Positions 20,775 through 28,942 of a stretch of 64,000 bases of DNA are shown here, in pieces. Position numbers and translations under genes: made by a program. Origin of the DNA: Umezawaea beigongshangensis (GTDB lineage: Bacteria; Actinomycetota; Actinomycetes; Mycobacteriales; Pseudonocardiaceae); assembly GCF_016464305.1 (NCBI RefSeq), contig NZ_JAEIOJ010000011.1, positions 62,001 to 126,000 on the forward strand, in the 5' to 3' direction. Positions within the stretch are counted from its first letter, which is position 1. Each line of letters begins with the position of its first letter. The notes beneath the pieces were generated by a model. It searched no databases and was not told the DNA's origin. It saw nothing but the letters and a program-made list of their open reading frames with translations.

Positions 20775-22580
20775 ATGCCGTCGAAGATCGAGGACTACGC
20801 CCTGCTGGGCGACCTGCAGACCGCCGCACTGGTGAGCCGGGACGGCAGCCTGGACTGGCTGTGCCTGCCCGCGTTCGACTCGCCCGCCTGCTTCGCCGCG
20901 CTGCTGGACGACGTGGACGCGGGCCGCTGGCAGCTCGCTCCCGCGCACGGTGGCCCGGCCACCCGGCGCCGCTACCGCGGCGACTCCCTGGTGCTGGAGT
21001 CGGAGTGGGACACCCCGCACGGCACCGTGCGGCTGATCGACTGCATGCCGCCGCGCGGCGAGGCCGCCGACGTGGTGCGCGTGGTGGAGGGCGTGTCGGG
21101 CAGCGTGCCGATGCGCATGGACCTGCGCCTGCGGTTCGACTACGGCAGCGTCGAGCCGTGGGTGAACCACCGCGACGGCGCGCTGGCCGCGATCGCCGGA
21201 CCGGACGCGGTGTGGCTGGAGGCGGGCGTGCCGGTGCACGGCCACGACCTGACCACGACCGCGGAGTTCGAGGTGCGCGCCGGGCAGCGGGTGCCGTTCG
21301 TGCTCACCCACACCGCCTCGCACCTGCCACGCCCGCACGCCGTGCACGCCGACCAGGCGATCTCCGACACCGAGGACTTCTGGGCGGGCTGGATCAGTCG
21401 CTGCACCTACGACGGCCCGTGGTCCGAGGCGGTGCGTCGCGCTCTGGTCACGCTCAAGGCCCTGACCTACGCACCCACCGGGGGCATCGTCGCCGCGGCC
21501 ACCACCTCGCTGCCCGAGCAGTGGGGCGGTCCGCGCAACTGGGACTACCGCTACTGCTGGCTGCGCGACGCCACGTTCACCCTCCAGGCGTTGCTGGGCA
21601 CGGGGTTCGTGGCCGAGGCGCGAGCCTGGCGCGAGTGGCTGGTGCGCGCGGTGGCCGGCGACCCGGCGAAGCTGCAGATCATGTACGGCCTCGACGGCCG
21701 CAGGCGACTGACCGAGCAGACCCTGCCCTGGCTGTCCGGTTACGAGGGTGCGTCGCCGGTCCGGGTGGGCAACGCCGCCGCCGACCAGTTCCAGCTCGAC
21801 GTGTGGGGCGAGGTCCTCGACGGACTGCACCTGGCGCGCGAAGCGGGACTGTCCACCACCGACACGGCGTGGGGCCTGCAACGGGCGCTGCTGGAGCACC
21901 TGGAGGGGCACTGGGACGACCCGGACAACGGCCTGTGGGAGGTGCGCGGCCCGCGTCGGCACTTCGTGCACTCCAAGGTCATGGCGTGGGCCGGCCTGGA
22001 CCGCGCCGTGCACACGGTCGAGAAGCACGGCCTGGACGGCCCGGTCGACCGGTGGCGGGAGGTGCGCGACCGCATCCACACCGAGGTGTGCGACAGGGGG
22101 TACGACCCGGAGCGGGGCACCTTCACCCAGTTCTACGGTTCGCAGGGGTTGGACGCGGCCCTGCTGCTCATCCCCAGGGTCGGTTTCCTCCCCCACGACG
22201 ACCCCCGCGTGCGGGGCACGGTGGACGCCGTGCGCCGCGACCTGTGCGAGGACGGATTCGTGCTGCGCTACCGCACCGACGCCGACGGCGGCGTTGACGG
22301 CCTGCCCGGCACCGAGGGCGCGTTCCTGGTCTGCACGTTCTGGCTCGCCGACGCACTGCACGGCACGGGCCGCGTCGACGAGGCCCGTGAGCTGTTCGAG
22401 CGGCTGCTCGACCTGCGCAACGACGTCGGCCTGCTCAGCGAGGAGTACGACACCGCCACCGGACGCCACATGGGCAACACCCCGCAGGCCTTCAGCATGG
22501 AAGGACTGGTCAACACCGCCCGGCAACTCGGCGGCGCGTCCACCCGCACCTCCGCCGGCAAGGACGAGCAAGCTCTGTGA
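20775..22580 (+). CDS. GH15 glycoside hydrolase (glucoamylase/trehalase-like)
   Basis: A cytoplasmic protein of 601 residues beginning MPSKIEDYALLGDLQTAALV, typical of actinobacterial GH15 proteins. An N-terminal beta-sandwich (about 1-230, SLDWLCLPAFDSPACF) is followed by an alpha/alpha six-barrel with PRNWDYRYCWLRDATFT and the Glu of PGTEGAFLVCTFW (near 512). Relatives in mycobacteria hydrolyse trehalose; others hydrolyse alpha-glucans or maltooligosaccharides, so the substrate is open. A GGAGG site lies within the end of the preceding glucose dehydrogenase remnant, indicating former co-transcription. Confidence 0.9.
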   Translation: MPSKIEDYALLGDLQTAALVSRDGSLDWLCLPAFDSPACFAALLDDVDAGRWQLAPAHGGPATRRRYRGDSLVLESEWDTPHGTVRLIDCMPPRGEAADVVRVVEGVSGSVPMRMDLRLRFDYGSVEPWVNHRDGALAAIAGPDAVWLEAGVPVHGHDLTTTAEFEVRAGQRVPFVLTHTASHLPRPHAVHADQAISDTEDFWAGWISRCTYDGPWSEAVRRALVTLKALTYAPTGGIVAAATTSLPEQWGGPRNWDYRYCWLRDATFTLQALLGTGFVAEARAWREWLVRAVAGDPAKLQIMYGLDGRRRLTEQTLPWLSGYEGASPVRVGNAAADQFQLDVWGEVLDGLHLAREAGLSTTDTAWGLQRALLEHLEGHWDDPDNGLWEVRGPRRHFVHSKVMAWAGLDRAVHTVEKHGLDGPVDRWREVRDRIHTEVCDRGYDPERGTFTQFYGSQGLDAALLLIPRVGFLPHDDPRVRGTVDAVRRDLCEDGFVLRYRTDADGGVDGLPGTEGAFLVCTFWLADALHGTGRVDEARELFERLLDLRNDVGLLSEEYDTATGRHMGNTPQAFSMEGLVNTARQLGGASTRTSAGKDEQAL

Positions 22581-22803
22581 CCTCGTCGAGGGCGTGCCGT
22601 GCCTGCGGTGCCGCCCGCCGCGTCCTGCGCGCCACCACCCCCTCAACCGGCGAACTCCAGCACGTACGGGGAATGGCCGGGGCCAGCTCTCACCCGGTGG
22701 TGCGGCCGCACCCCGTCGAAATCGGTCGACGACGCGCCCGCCGGTGTGCGGAACCGGTGGATCGACCGATGCGATCCGCGGTACCCGTGGCCACGATGAC
22801 GGC

Positions 22804-23169
22804 ATGGCCGTCGATCCGCGGGGTGCCGATCTGAAACGACTGCTCGCCGAGGACCGGGGCGGGCCGGTGGTGATGCTCAACCTGCTCCGGTTCACCGAGG
22901 GCGGCGTCGAGACCTACCGGGAGTACGCGCGCCGGTTGAGCGAGACGTTCCTGCCCCGCCACGGGGGAGAGGTCCTCTACGCGGGCACCGGCTCCACGGT
23001 GCTGGTCGCGGAGGACGGGCAGAGCTGGGACGCGGTGGTCGTCGTGCGTTACCCCGACCGCGCCGCGTTCGGTCGCATGGTCGCCGATCCGGAGTACCAG
23101 GAGGTCACCCGTCTGCGCACCGCCGCGCTGAGCGAGGCGGTGTTGCAGGCCACCAGCCCGTGGACGTGA
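22804..23169 (+). CDS. DUF1330 family protein
   Basis: A protein of 121 residues: MAVDPRGADLKRLLAED, PVVMLNLLRFTEGGVETYREYA, GGEVLYAGTG, WDAVVVVRYPDRAAFGRMV, DPEYQEVTRLRTAAL. This is the ferredoxin-like alpha+beta barrel fold of the DUF1330/dimeric barrel family. Function is unknown. The start has no good ribosome-binding site and the upstream 220 bases contain no gene, so it may be leaderless. Confidence 0.85.
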   Translation: MAVDPRGADLKRLLAEDRGGPVVMLNLLRFTEGGVETYREYARRLSETFLPRHGGEVLYAGTGSTVLVAEDGQSWDAVVVVRYPDRAAFGRMVADPEYQEVTRLRTAALSEAVLQATSPWT

Positions 23170-23240
23170 CGCCGGGCACGAGTCGGCACGGTGTCCGCTC
23201 GGGCCCTGCTGGTCGTCACCGACGTCATGAACCGCAACAC

Positions 23241-23603
23241 CTAGCTCGACAGCCGCAGCTCCGTGGCCGCCAGGTACTCCCGCAGCGTCTGGCGGGATCG
23301 GACGAGCGTGTCGATCTGCTGGTCCAGTCCGGTGATGCGCTCCCGCAGCAGGTCCAGGGTCTCCGGGCAGGGCTTCAGCTCGGGGGCCTCGCCGGTGACG
23401 CACGGTTGGAGGTACCCGATCTCCTGGGTCGACAACCCGGCGTCGAGCAGCCTCCTGATCTGGGTCACGGCCAGCACGGCGTTCTCGTCGTAGTCGCGGT
23501 AGCCGTTGCCGGCGCGATCGGGCGTCAGCAGGCCCTGCGCCTCGTAGTACCGCAGTTGGTGCGGGTTCACCTGGGTCCGTCGGCTCAGCTCTCCGATCAG
23601 CAC
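23241..23603 (-). CDS. MerR-family regulator
   Basis: A protein of 120 residues starting at a GTG with AAGGAGA six bases before it. The MerR winged helix is complete (IGELSRRTQVNPHQLRYYEAQGLLTPDRAGNGYRDYDENAV), followed by a coiled-coil dimerisation helix (LRERITGLDQQIDTLVRSRQTLREYL). Two Cys residues (QPCVTGEA, KPCPETL) sit in the effector region. It is divergent from the imine-reductase-like gene and the shared promoter has MerR-type architecture, so it is likely both autoregulatory and an activator of that neighbour. Confidence 0.9.
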   Translation of the reverse strand: MLIGELSRRTQVNPHQLRYYEAQGLLTPDRAGNGYRDYDENAVLAVTQIRRLLDAGLSTQEIGYLQPCVTGEAPELKPCPETLDLLRERITGLDQQIDTLVRSRQTLREYLAATELRLSS

Positions 23604-23614
23604 GTGGATTCTCC

Positions 23615-23646
23615 TTGACCTTCACATCGGTATGAACGTCGATGAT
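23615..23646 (+). promoter_or_regulatory. MerR-type promoter/operator
   Basis: TTGACC at 23615 and a GATGAT-like -10 near 23641 are separated by about 20 bases, the long spacing typical of MerR-controlled promoters. The spacer holds the dyad GACCTTCA...TGAACGTC (23617-23640, one mismatch, eight-base centre). It lies between the divergent MerR and reductase genes. Confidence 0.6.
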
Positions 23647-23672
23647 CGTGCCACCGATCGGAGGAGGAGCAC

Positions 23673-24536
23673 ATGACGCACACCGGCACACCCGTCACGG
23701 TTCTGGGTCTCGGACTGATGGGCGGCGCCCTCGCCGGGGCGTTCCTGCGCGCGGGACACCCGACGACCGTCTGGAACCGCACGACGGCCAAGGCCGACGA
23801 CCTCGTGGCGCGGGGTGCGACGCTCGCGGAGTCTCCGGCGGCCGCGATCGCGGCCGCTCCGCTCGTGGTGGTCTGCGTGTCGGACGACGACGCCGTGGCC
23901 GACGTCCTCGACGGGCCGCTCGACGGCCGGGTCGTGGTGAACCTGACCTCCGGGACTCCCTCACGCGCCAGAGCGCGCGCCGAGGAGGTGGCGCGCCGCG
24001 GCGGCGGCTACCTCGACGGCGGGATCATGGCCGTGCCGGAGGCCGTCGGCACGGCCAGCTCCGTGGTCGCCTACAGCGGGCCGCGACCGCTGTACGACGC
24101 CCACGCGCTCACGCTGGACAGCCTCGGCACGGGCCTCCACCTCGGCGACGACCCCGGACTGTCGGCCACGCACGAGATGGCCACGCTCGTCCTCGTGTGG
24201 GGCATGCTCGACGGCTTCCTCAACGGCGCCGCGATCCTCGGCACGGCCGGTGTGTCCGCCACGGCGTACCTCCCCATCGCCCGGACGGCGATCGACACGG
24301 TCGCGGGCTGGTTGCCGGGTTACGCGCGGCAGGTCGACGACGCCACCTACCCGGCCGACGACGGCACCGTCGACACCCACCTGGCGGCGATGGCGAACGT
24401 CGTCCAGGAGAGCGAGTCGCTCGGCGTCAACGCAGAGCTGCCGAGGCTCGTCAAGGCGCTGGCCGAACGAGCGGCGGCCGCCGGTCACGGCGCCAGCGGG
24501 TACGTGGCGCTGGTGGAGCAGTTCCGCACGCCGTGA
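23673..24536 (+). CDS. NAD(P)-dependent oxidoreductase, imine reductase-like
   Basis: A protein of 287 residues with a strong GGAGGAGG-type ribosome-binding site. An N-terminal Rossmann fold (VTVLGLGLMGGALAGAFLRAGH, VWNRTTAKAD) and a C-terminal all-helical dimerisation domain place it in the beta-hydroxyacid dehydrogenase superfamily. VNLTSGTPSRAR replaces the dehydrogenase substrate motif, and the long central helix (ATHEMATLVLVWGMLDGFLNGAAIL) is like that of imine reductases. NADPH is the likely cofactor, from the NRTT loop after the second strand. Natural substrates of this family are mostly unknown; control by MerR suggests a xenobiotic or amine response. Confidence 0.82.
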   Translation: MTHTGTPVTVLGLGLMGGALAGAFLRAGHPTTVWNRTTAKADDLVARGATLAESPAAAIAAAPLVVVCVSDDDAVADVLDGPLDGRVVVNLTSGTPSRARARAEEVARRGGGYLDGGIMAVPEAVGTASSVVAYSGPRPLYDAHALTLDSLGTGLHLGDDPGLSATHEMATLVLVWGMLDGFLNGAAILGTAGVSATAYLPIARTAIDTVAGWLPGYARQVDDATYPADDGTVDTHLAAMANVVQESESLGVNAELPRLVKALAERAAAAGHGASGYVALVEQFRTP

Positions 24537-25206
24537 CCGGCGCGGCGGGGGCGCTCGCCGAGGTGCCGAACCCGGCCGCGAGCCGGATGCAGGCGTCACC
24601 ACCCGCGCAGACGGGCGAGCACGAGCGGTGCCCGGCGGTCGGAAGTCGGTCGCCGCCGGCGAGATCGACGCCTCACGCGCTGTGCGCGGATCAGGGCGCT
24701 CAGGAGGCACCTGATCGTGGTTCGAGGCGGCGCACGACGGTGCCGGTGGTCCACCGATCGCACCACCTGGTCGAAGGCGCTCCCCGTCGTGGCGCCGGTC
24801 GTCGCTGTGCACGTGGGTCACCCCGGCGTCCCGGGTTTCTGCGTCGCGGCGGGGAGGGACCACGCCGGGGCGAGGGCCGGGTGCCTGGACCACTCCCGCA
24901 CCAGGACCCGCACGGCGTTCGCGTCGCCGTGCTCCAGCACCGCGCCCTCGGCTCCTGCCTCGGGTGAGCAGAATCCGCGCAGCGGAACTTCCGGAGACGG
25001 AGCAGGAACCGGCACACCGGCACGGCTCCCCGCGCCGGGACGTCGTCGAGGACGGGCCACAGGACCGGCTCAGAACGAGTCGGCACGACGACTCTGCTGG
25101 TGCGAGGACGTTCCGAGATCATGACGTCCGCTTCGCCTTCCCGCTCGGCGTCGTCCTGGCCGTCCACCGGTCACCGCCGACCGGCGCCATCGCTTCCGCG
25201 CCGGTT
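24537..25206. other. Gene-free interval of about 670 bases
   Basis: No convincing gene on either strand: the open frames here are arginine/proline-rich shadows without ribosome-binding sites. The interval ends at the PadR operator region. It may be relic DNA. Confidence 0.4.
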
Positions 25207-25251
25207 CACTACTTGGTGCTACTGTGTAGTGGTACTCGGTATCGCCGAGTA
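25207..25251. promoter_or_regulatory. Double inverted-repeat operator before the PadR gene
   Basis: Two dyads sit side by side: CACTAC/GTAGTG (25207-25212 and 25226-25231) and a perfect TACTCGG-TATCG-CCGAGTA (25233-25251). A further GTAGTGG half-site follows immediately. This short, AT-richer block lies about 25 bases before the PadR start and is a convincing autoregulatory operator/promoter. Confidence 0.65.
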
Positions 25252-25276
25252 GTGGAAACGGTGAAGAGGGCTCACG

Positions 25277-25603
25277 ATGGACGACCTGACGGAGATGCTG
25301 AAGGGCACGCTCGAGGGCTGCGTGCTCGAGATCGTCGGTGGTGAGGAGACCTACGGGTACGTCATCACGCGTCGGCTGAACGAGCTCGGCTTCGCCGACG
25401 TCGTCGAGGGAACGGTGTACGCCATCCTGCTGCGACTGGAGAAGAACGGGCTCGTCCAGGTGACGAGACGCCCCTCCGAGCTGGGCCCGCCGCGCAAGTT
25501 CTACGCGCTCAACGACGCGGGACGCGCCGAGCTCGCGAGGTTCTGGGCGAAGTGGGAGTACGTCACATCGCGGATCGACGAGCTCAGGGAGGGCGGGAGA
25601 TGA
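25277..25603 (+). CDS. PadR-family transcriptional regulator
   Basis: A protein of 108 residues: MDDLTEMLKGTLEGCVLEIVG, ETYGYVITRRLNELGF, VVEGTVYAILLRLEKNGLVQV and a wing SELGPPRKFYALNDAG, then a short C-terminal dimerisation helix. This is a subfamily-2 PadR repressor. Its stop overlaps the start of the DUF1048 remnant by four bases (ATGA). PadR-DUF1048 operons are a standard actinobacterial pairing in which the repressor controls its own operon. Confidence 0.92.
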   Translation: MDDLTEMLKGTLEGCVLEIVGGEETYGYVITRRLNELGFADVVEGTVYAILLRLEKNGLVQVTRRPSELGPPRKFYALNDAGRAELARFWAKWEYVTSRIDELREGGR

Positions 25604-26116
25604 ACTTCTGGAAGACCGTCACGGGCAGCGATCTCACGAGGGACTGGAAGGCGTTCGAAGTCCGGGCGCCGGCGTTGCCGGCCGACCACCGGGCCGCGTG
25701 GGAGGAGGTCGGAGGTCATCTCCTGCCCCACGCGGACTTCACGGGTCGAAACCTGGTGCCGATCCTCGACGGCGTCCTGGGACTGCTCGAAGAGACGGCG
25801 GCCGACGGGCAGGACGTCCAGGACGTGCCTGGGGGGATGACGTGGGAATTCGGGACGTCATCGAGGGCAAGAAGCAGTGGCGGGCGCACGTGGCGCGGGT
25901 CGAGGCGCTCCCGCCGGACTACCGGATCGTCTGCGAGGAGATGCAGAGGTACCTCTTCAAGGTCGGCCCGGTCGGCCTGACCGACCGGAACCTGCTCTCA
26001 GGGGTCGTCGACTTCTTCGAGGAGGGCGTTGCGGCTGGCAGGGGGTCCTGGAACTCGTCGGAGACGACGTCGCCGCCTTCTGCGACGACCTGCTCCAGAA
26101 CTCGCGCGCCACGTGA
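25600..26116 (+). pseudogene. Fused and frameshifted pair of DUF1048 genes
   Basis: The first copy begins intact, coupled to PadR (MNFWKTVTGSDLTRDWKAFE... LLEETAADGQDVQDV). At a six-G run (25831-25836) the homologous reading moves by one base to WGDDV. It is then joined directly to the second DUF1048 copy (GIRDVIEGKKQWRAHVARVEAL... LLSGVVDFFEEGVAAGR) without that copy's start codon and without the first copy's last 40 or so residues. At a five-G run (26041-26045) the frame moves again into VLELVGDDVAAFCDDLLQNS and stops at 26116. Adding one G at each run would give a single open fusion of about 173 residues, so either a real lesion or two homopolymer undercalls are possible. Confidence 0.7.
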
Positions 26117-26218
26117 TTCACGTGGCGTCACGTGTGCGTGCGAGTTCTGCGACCAGGAGGGCGATGAGGAGCCGTGGACCCGCTGGAGGTGGCACGAGGA
26201 GTCACGTGGCGTCACGTG
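26109..26218. repeat. CACGTG-rich direct and inverted repeats
   Basis: The 17-base word TCACGTGGCGTCACGTG occurs at 26118-26134 and again at 26202-26218 (84 bases apart). The first copy is also part of a perfect dyad CCACGTGA-T-TCACGTGG at 26109-26125. Five CACGTG hexamers fall within about 110 bases directly after the DUF1048 remnant. Confidence 0.7.
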
Positions 26219-26285
26219 CGCCGGGGCAGTTCGAGAAGACGACGTCTCTCGGGTCGGATCATCTTCTGGGCGGGTCCGGGGGTCC

Positions 26286-26310
26286 GCAGGTTCGGATCCT
26301 GTCGTTCCCA
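26286..26310 (+). other. tRNA 3'-end-like fragment (possible attachment-site remnant)
   Basis: GCAGG-TTCGGAT-CCTGT forms a five-base-pair T-arm with a seven-base TTC loop, followed by a seven-base CGTTCCC acceptor-strand-like segment and an A in the discriminator position. No matching 5' acceptor strand, D-arm or anticodon arm is found in the 90 bases before it. The loop lacks the nearly invariant A58, so this is not a functional tRNA. Such 3' ends are typical crossover sites of tyrosine integrases. Confidence 0.45.
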
Positions 26311-26625
26311 CGGTCTGAAGGAGTCCGCTGGCCTCGGGGGAAGTCCAGGTCGGCGGGCTCTTCCGCGTCCTGCCGCCGCCCACCTCGCCCGTGTCCGGTT
26401 CGCGCGATGGGCTCGTCCACCACGTCGTCCGTGCTCGCTCCCGCGCGAAGTCCTTCCCGTGCCGGACAGCGCACGCGCCTCCGCCCGGCTGGCGCAGACC
26501 CGACCATCACCGGTGCGTAACGAACAGGGCGCGACTCGCCCCACCAGGGCGAAGTCCGGGGCCGGATCGGCGGTCGGCGTAGTTGGATACGCCGACCGGC
26601 CTCACATCCTCCCCTCGGAGCACCC

Positions 26626-27396
26626 ATGCGCTTCACCGCACGACGACTGATCGGCACCGCCCTGATGGTGCTGATCACCGCAGGTCTGTCCACCACCGCC
26701 GCCTTCGCGAGCCCGCGGCAGAACGAGACCGGCGACCCGCGCGCCGTGCTCGGCGCGACCAAGAACGTCGACCTCGGCCAGCCCGGCAACGGCTGCGAGG
26801 TCGCGGGCCTGCCCGGTGACGAGGCCGCGCCGACCGCGGGCACCTTCACCGTCGAGGGCCACGACATCGACATCACCGCGTTCCCTCCGGGCCACGTGCT
26901 CACCGGCGTGGTGGTCAAGGGCGGCGACGCCTACAACACCTACCCGGCGACCGCCCTCGGTGACCTGCCGTGGCTCGACCTGCACCCCCCGGTGAACAAC
27001 GGCGGCAACATCGCGGGCATCAGCCACTGGTTCGTCTGCGTCGAGAAGGTCGCCACCTCGACCGAGCCGACCCGGCCGACCGAACCGACCCGGCCGACCG
27101 AGCCGACCCGGTCGATCCCGCCGACCGAGTCCACGGAGCCGACCGGGTCCACCGAGCCGGCCGAGTCCACCGGGTCTGTGACGCCCGGCGTCTCGACCGG
27201 TCCGCAGGTCCCGTCGGGCAGCGTCGCGCCCACGACGACCAGCTCCGCGGCCGTCGTCGCCGCGCCCGGCTCGTCGGACGGGCTGGCGGACACCGGTTTC
27301 AACGGCACGTGGCTGCTCGTCCTGGGTGGTGTGCTGGTCGCGGCCGGCGCCGCGCTCGTCGCCTCGCCCAAGCTCCGCAGCCTGCTGCGCCGCTGA
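26626..27396 (+). CDS. Sortase-anchored surface protein (LAXTG motif)
   Basis: A protein of 256 residues: Sec signal (1-29, ending AAFAS), a compact globular domain (about 35-140, two Cys residues), and a Pro/Thr/Glu-rich stalk with three tandem PTEPTR-type hexapeptides encoded by 18-base repeats near 27060-27110. The stalk passes into a low-complexity Ser/Thr/Pro region. The C-terminus shows LADTGF, a membrane helix (WLLVLGGVLVAAGAALVAS) and a basic tail (KLRSLLRR). LAXTG rather than LPXTG is the signal used by class E sortases of high-G+C actinobacteria, so the protein is probably covalently linked to peptidoglycan. The role of the globular domain is unknown. Confidence 0.85.
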   Translation: MRFTARRLIGTALMVLITAGLSTTAAFASPRQNETGDPRAVLGATKNVDLGQPGNGCEVAGLPGDEAAPTAGTFTVEGHDIDITAFPPGHVLTGVVVKGGDAYNTYPATALGDLPWLDLHPPVNNGGNIAGISHWFVCVEKVATSTEPTRPTEPTRPTEPTRSIPPTESTEPTGSTEPAESTGSVTPGVSTGPQVPSGSVAPTTTSSAAVVAAPGSSDGLADTGFNGTWLLVLGGVLVAAGAALVASPKLRSLLRR

Positions 27397-27402
27397 TCCG
27401 CC

Positions 27403-27438
27403 CGCTGGCCGCCCCCCGGTTCACGGGGGCGGCCAGCG
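27403..27438 (+). terminator. Strong terminator after the sortase substrate
   Basis: Perfect 14-base-pair stem CGCTGGCCGCCCCC/GGGGGCGGCCAGCG with an eight-base loop, seven bases after the stop codon. Confidence 0.8.
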
Positions 27439-27639
27439 ACCTGCGGCAACCGCACCCGCGCACGGCCGGATGCCGCAACTGCCGGCCAGATCCTCCCGGT
27501 GCGCACGACCGGCGCGAACAGTCAGCGCCGCACCACGGGTCTTTCACCTGAACGGGGGGATTGCGCTTCTCGGCCCGCATTCCGGCCGGATGATTGAGGT
27601 GCTCGCCTGCCGGGAAACGACTCGAGGGAACGTGATCGC

Positions 27640-28014
27640 ATGTCGTCGTCCTACGAAGAGCAGCAAGACCTCACCGAGACCCCGATCGAGAACTTCATCG
27701 GGTTCGTCAGCTTCCTCGCCAAGAACGACCTGTGGGACGAAGCGAAGCAGGCTCTGGAGTCGGCCGGGATCGGATCGATCCACGTCAGCACCGCACCCGT
27801 CCAGGTGATCAGGCGGCTCATCACCGACGAACTGCTCGGCAACGACCGGCTCAGCGGGTCGAGCCGCAAGCACGCGCAGGTCATCGCGGAGTGCGGTTGC
27901 GGCGTGACCAACCCGGGGTTGCCGCCGGGAGGCCAGCCCCAGTTCCCGCACGGCGGGGGCGACGCCGGGGCCGACGGCGGACATCCCGTGGTGCAAGCGC
28001 CGGACGGGGGCTGA
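27640..28014 (+). CDS. Small hypothetical protein upstream of protease
   Basis: A protein of 124 residues not recognised as a known family. The N-terminal two thirds look helical and soluble (TPIENFIGFVSFLAKNDLWDEAKQALESAG, VQVIRRLITDELLGNDRL). The C-terminus has ECGCGV and a Gly/Pro-rich tail. It lacks a signal peptide. The protease gene begins three bases after its stop, so the two are almost certainly co-transcribed; a partner or inhibitor role is possible but unproven. Confidence 0.55.
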   Translation: MSSSYEEQQDLTETPIENFIGFVSFLAKNDLWDEAKQALESAGIGSIHVSTAPVQVIRRLITDELLGNDRLSGSSRKHAQVIAECGCGVTNPGLPPGGQPQFPHGGGDAGADGGHPVVQAPDGG

Positions 28015-28017
28015 CCG

Positions 28018-28923
28018 GTGGCGGCCCCCCGGCCGTCTGTCGGGCTCGACGCCGTTCGCGTGGCGCGGGAGCACCTCGGCGCTGACCTGCTCGCCAACCC
28101 CGACGTGCACGGTGTGGGCGTCGGCCTGCGCCGTCGGGCCGGCACGCTGACCGACGAGTACGCGATCGTCGTCCACCTGAGCAGGAAGCTGCCGCCCGAC
28201 CAGGTCCCCGAAGACCGCCTGGTGCCACGAACGCTGCGGTTCACCACGCCGGACGGGCGTGAGGTGGTCGTGCCGGTCGATGTCCAGCAGCGGCCGTCGC
28301 CGCTGCTGGAGGCGGCTGCGGTGTCACTGGGGAGCCGGGTGCGGCCGGTGCCCGGCGGGGTGAGCGCCGGATTCGCCGGCACCCTGGGCGGCTGGGTGTG
28401 GGACACGGTGACGAACCAGGCCGTCGCGCTGTCCAACCGGCACGTGTTCGGGTCGCTGGCGGGTACTCGAGTTCCGCAGCCGTCGGCGGAGGACGGTGGG
28501 ATCCTGCCCGCCGACGAGGTCGCTGTCGTGCTCCGGGCGGGTGAGCTGGATGCGGCGATCGCTGCTCCGGTGAGCGAGGTGGTCGCGGACCTGGTCGTTC
28601 TCGGACTCGGTCCGGCCGTGTTGTCGATCGCCGACGCCGCCATCGGCCAGACGGTGCGCAAGACCGGGCGGACCACGGGACTCACCGCAGGAGTCGTCGA
28701 CCTGATCGACTACGACTCCGGACACAGCGGGTCGCGGTCTGACCTGTGGATCGACGGTGACAGCGCGGACTTCTCCGACGCCGGTGACTCGGGCGCGCTC
28801 TACGTCCAGCCGGACGGAGCCGTGGTCGGCTTGCACTGGGGCGGAGCAGGCAACGACGGCGTCGGCCACCAGATCCGAGACGTGTTCCGCGACCTGTCGT
28901 TGACGACGCTGCCAGCCCTGTAG
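28018..28923 (+). CDS. Chymotrypsin-fold serine protease-like protein without signal peptide
   Basis: A protein of 301 residues beginning at a GTG. The catalytic pattern of a trypsin-fold enzyme is visible: His in AVALSNRHVFGS, a candidate Asp in GELDAAIAAPV, and Ser in DAGDSGALYVQPDGAVVGLHWGG. The N-terminal 100 residues (VGVGLRRRAGTLTDEYAIVVHLSRKLP) match the N-terminal region of NAL1-like serine proteases, which are cytosolic or nuclear and lack a propeptide. No export signal is present. It follows the small hypothetical gene in an operon. A decayed IS begins only about 20 bases after its stop. Confidence 0.75.
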   Translation: MAAPRPSVGLDAVRVAREHLGADLLANPDVHGVGVGLRRRAGTLTDEYAIVVHLSRKLPPDQVPEDRLVPRTLRFTTPDGREVVVPVDVQQRPSPLLEAAAVSLGSRVRPVPGGVSAGFAGTLGGWVWDTVTNQAVALSNRHVFGSLAGTRVPQPSAEDGGILPADEVAVVLRAGELDAAIAAPVSEVVADLVVLGLGPAVLSIADAAIGQTVRKTGRTTGLTAGVVDLIDYDSGHSGSRSDLWIDGDSADFSDAGDSGALYVQPDGAVVGLHWGGAGNDGVGHQIRDVFRDLSLTTLPAL

Positions 28924-28942
28924 GGCCTGTCCGGAGCGGTGA

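Noticed and set aside
26286-26310. A functional tRNA gene
   Set aside because: Only the T-arm and acceptor-strand part can be built; no 5' acceptor strand, D-arm or anticodon arm precedes it and the invariant A of the T-loop is changed.
26259-26918. Minus-strand frame containing RIRTCGPPDPPRR and its neighbour frame with ERQDPNLRTP
   Set aside because: These peptides are well-known false translations across tRNA 3' ends; they support the tRNA-like fragment rather than a gene.
27060-27110. Tandem 18-base repeats as a possible CRISPR or satellite
   Set aside because: They are in frame, encode PTEPTR units of a surface-protein stalk, and have no spacers.
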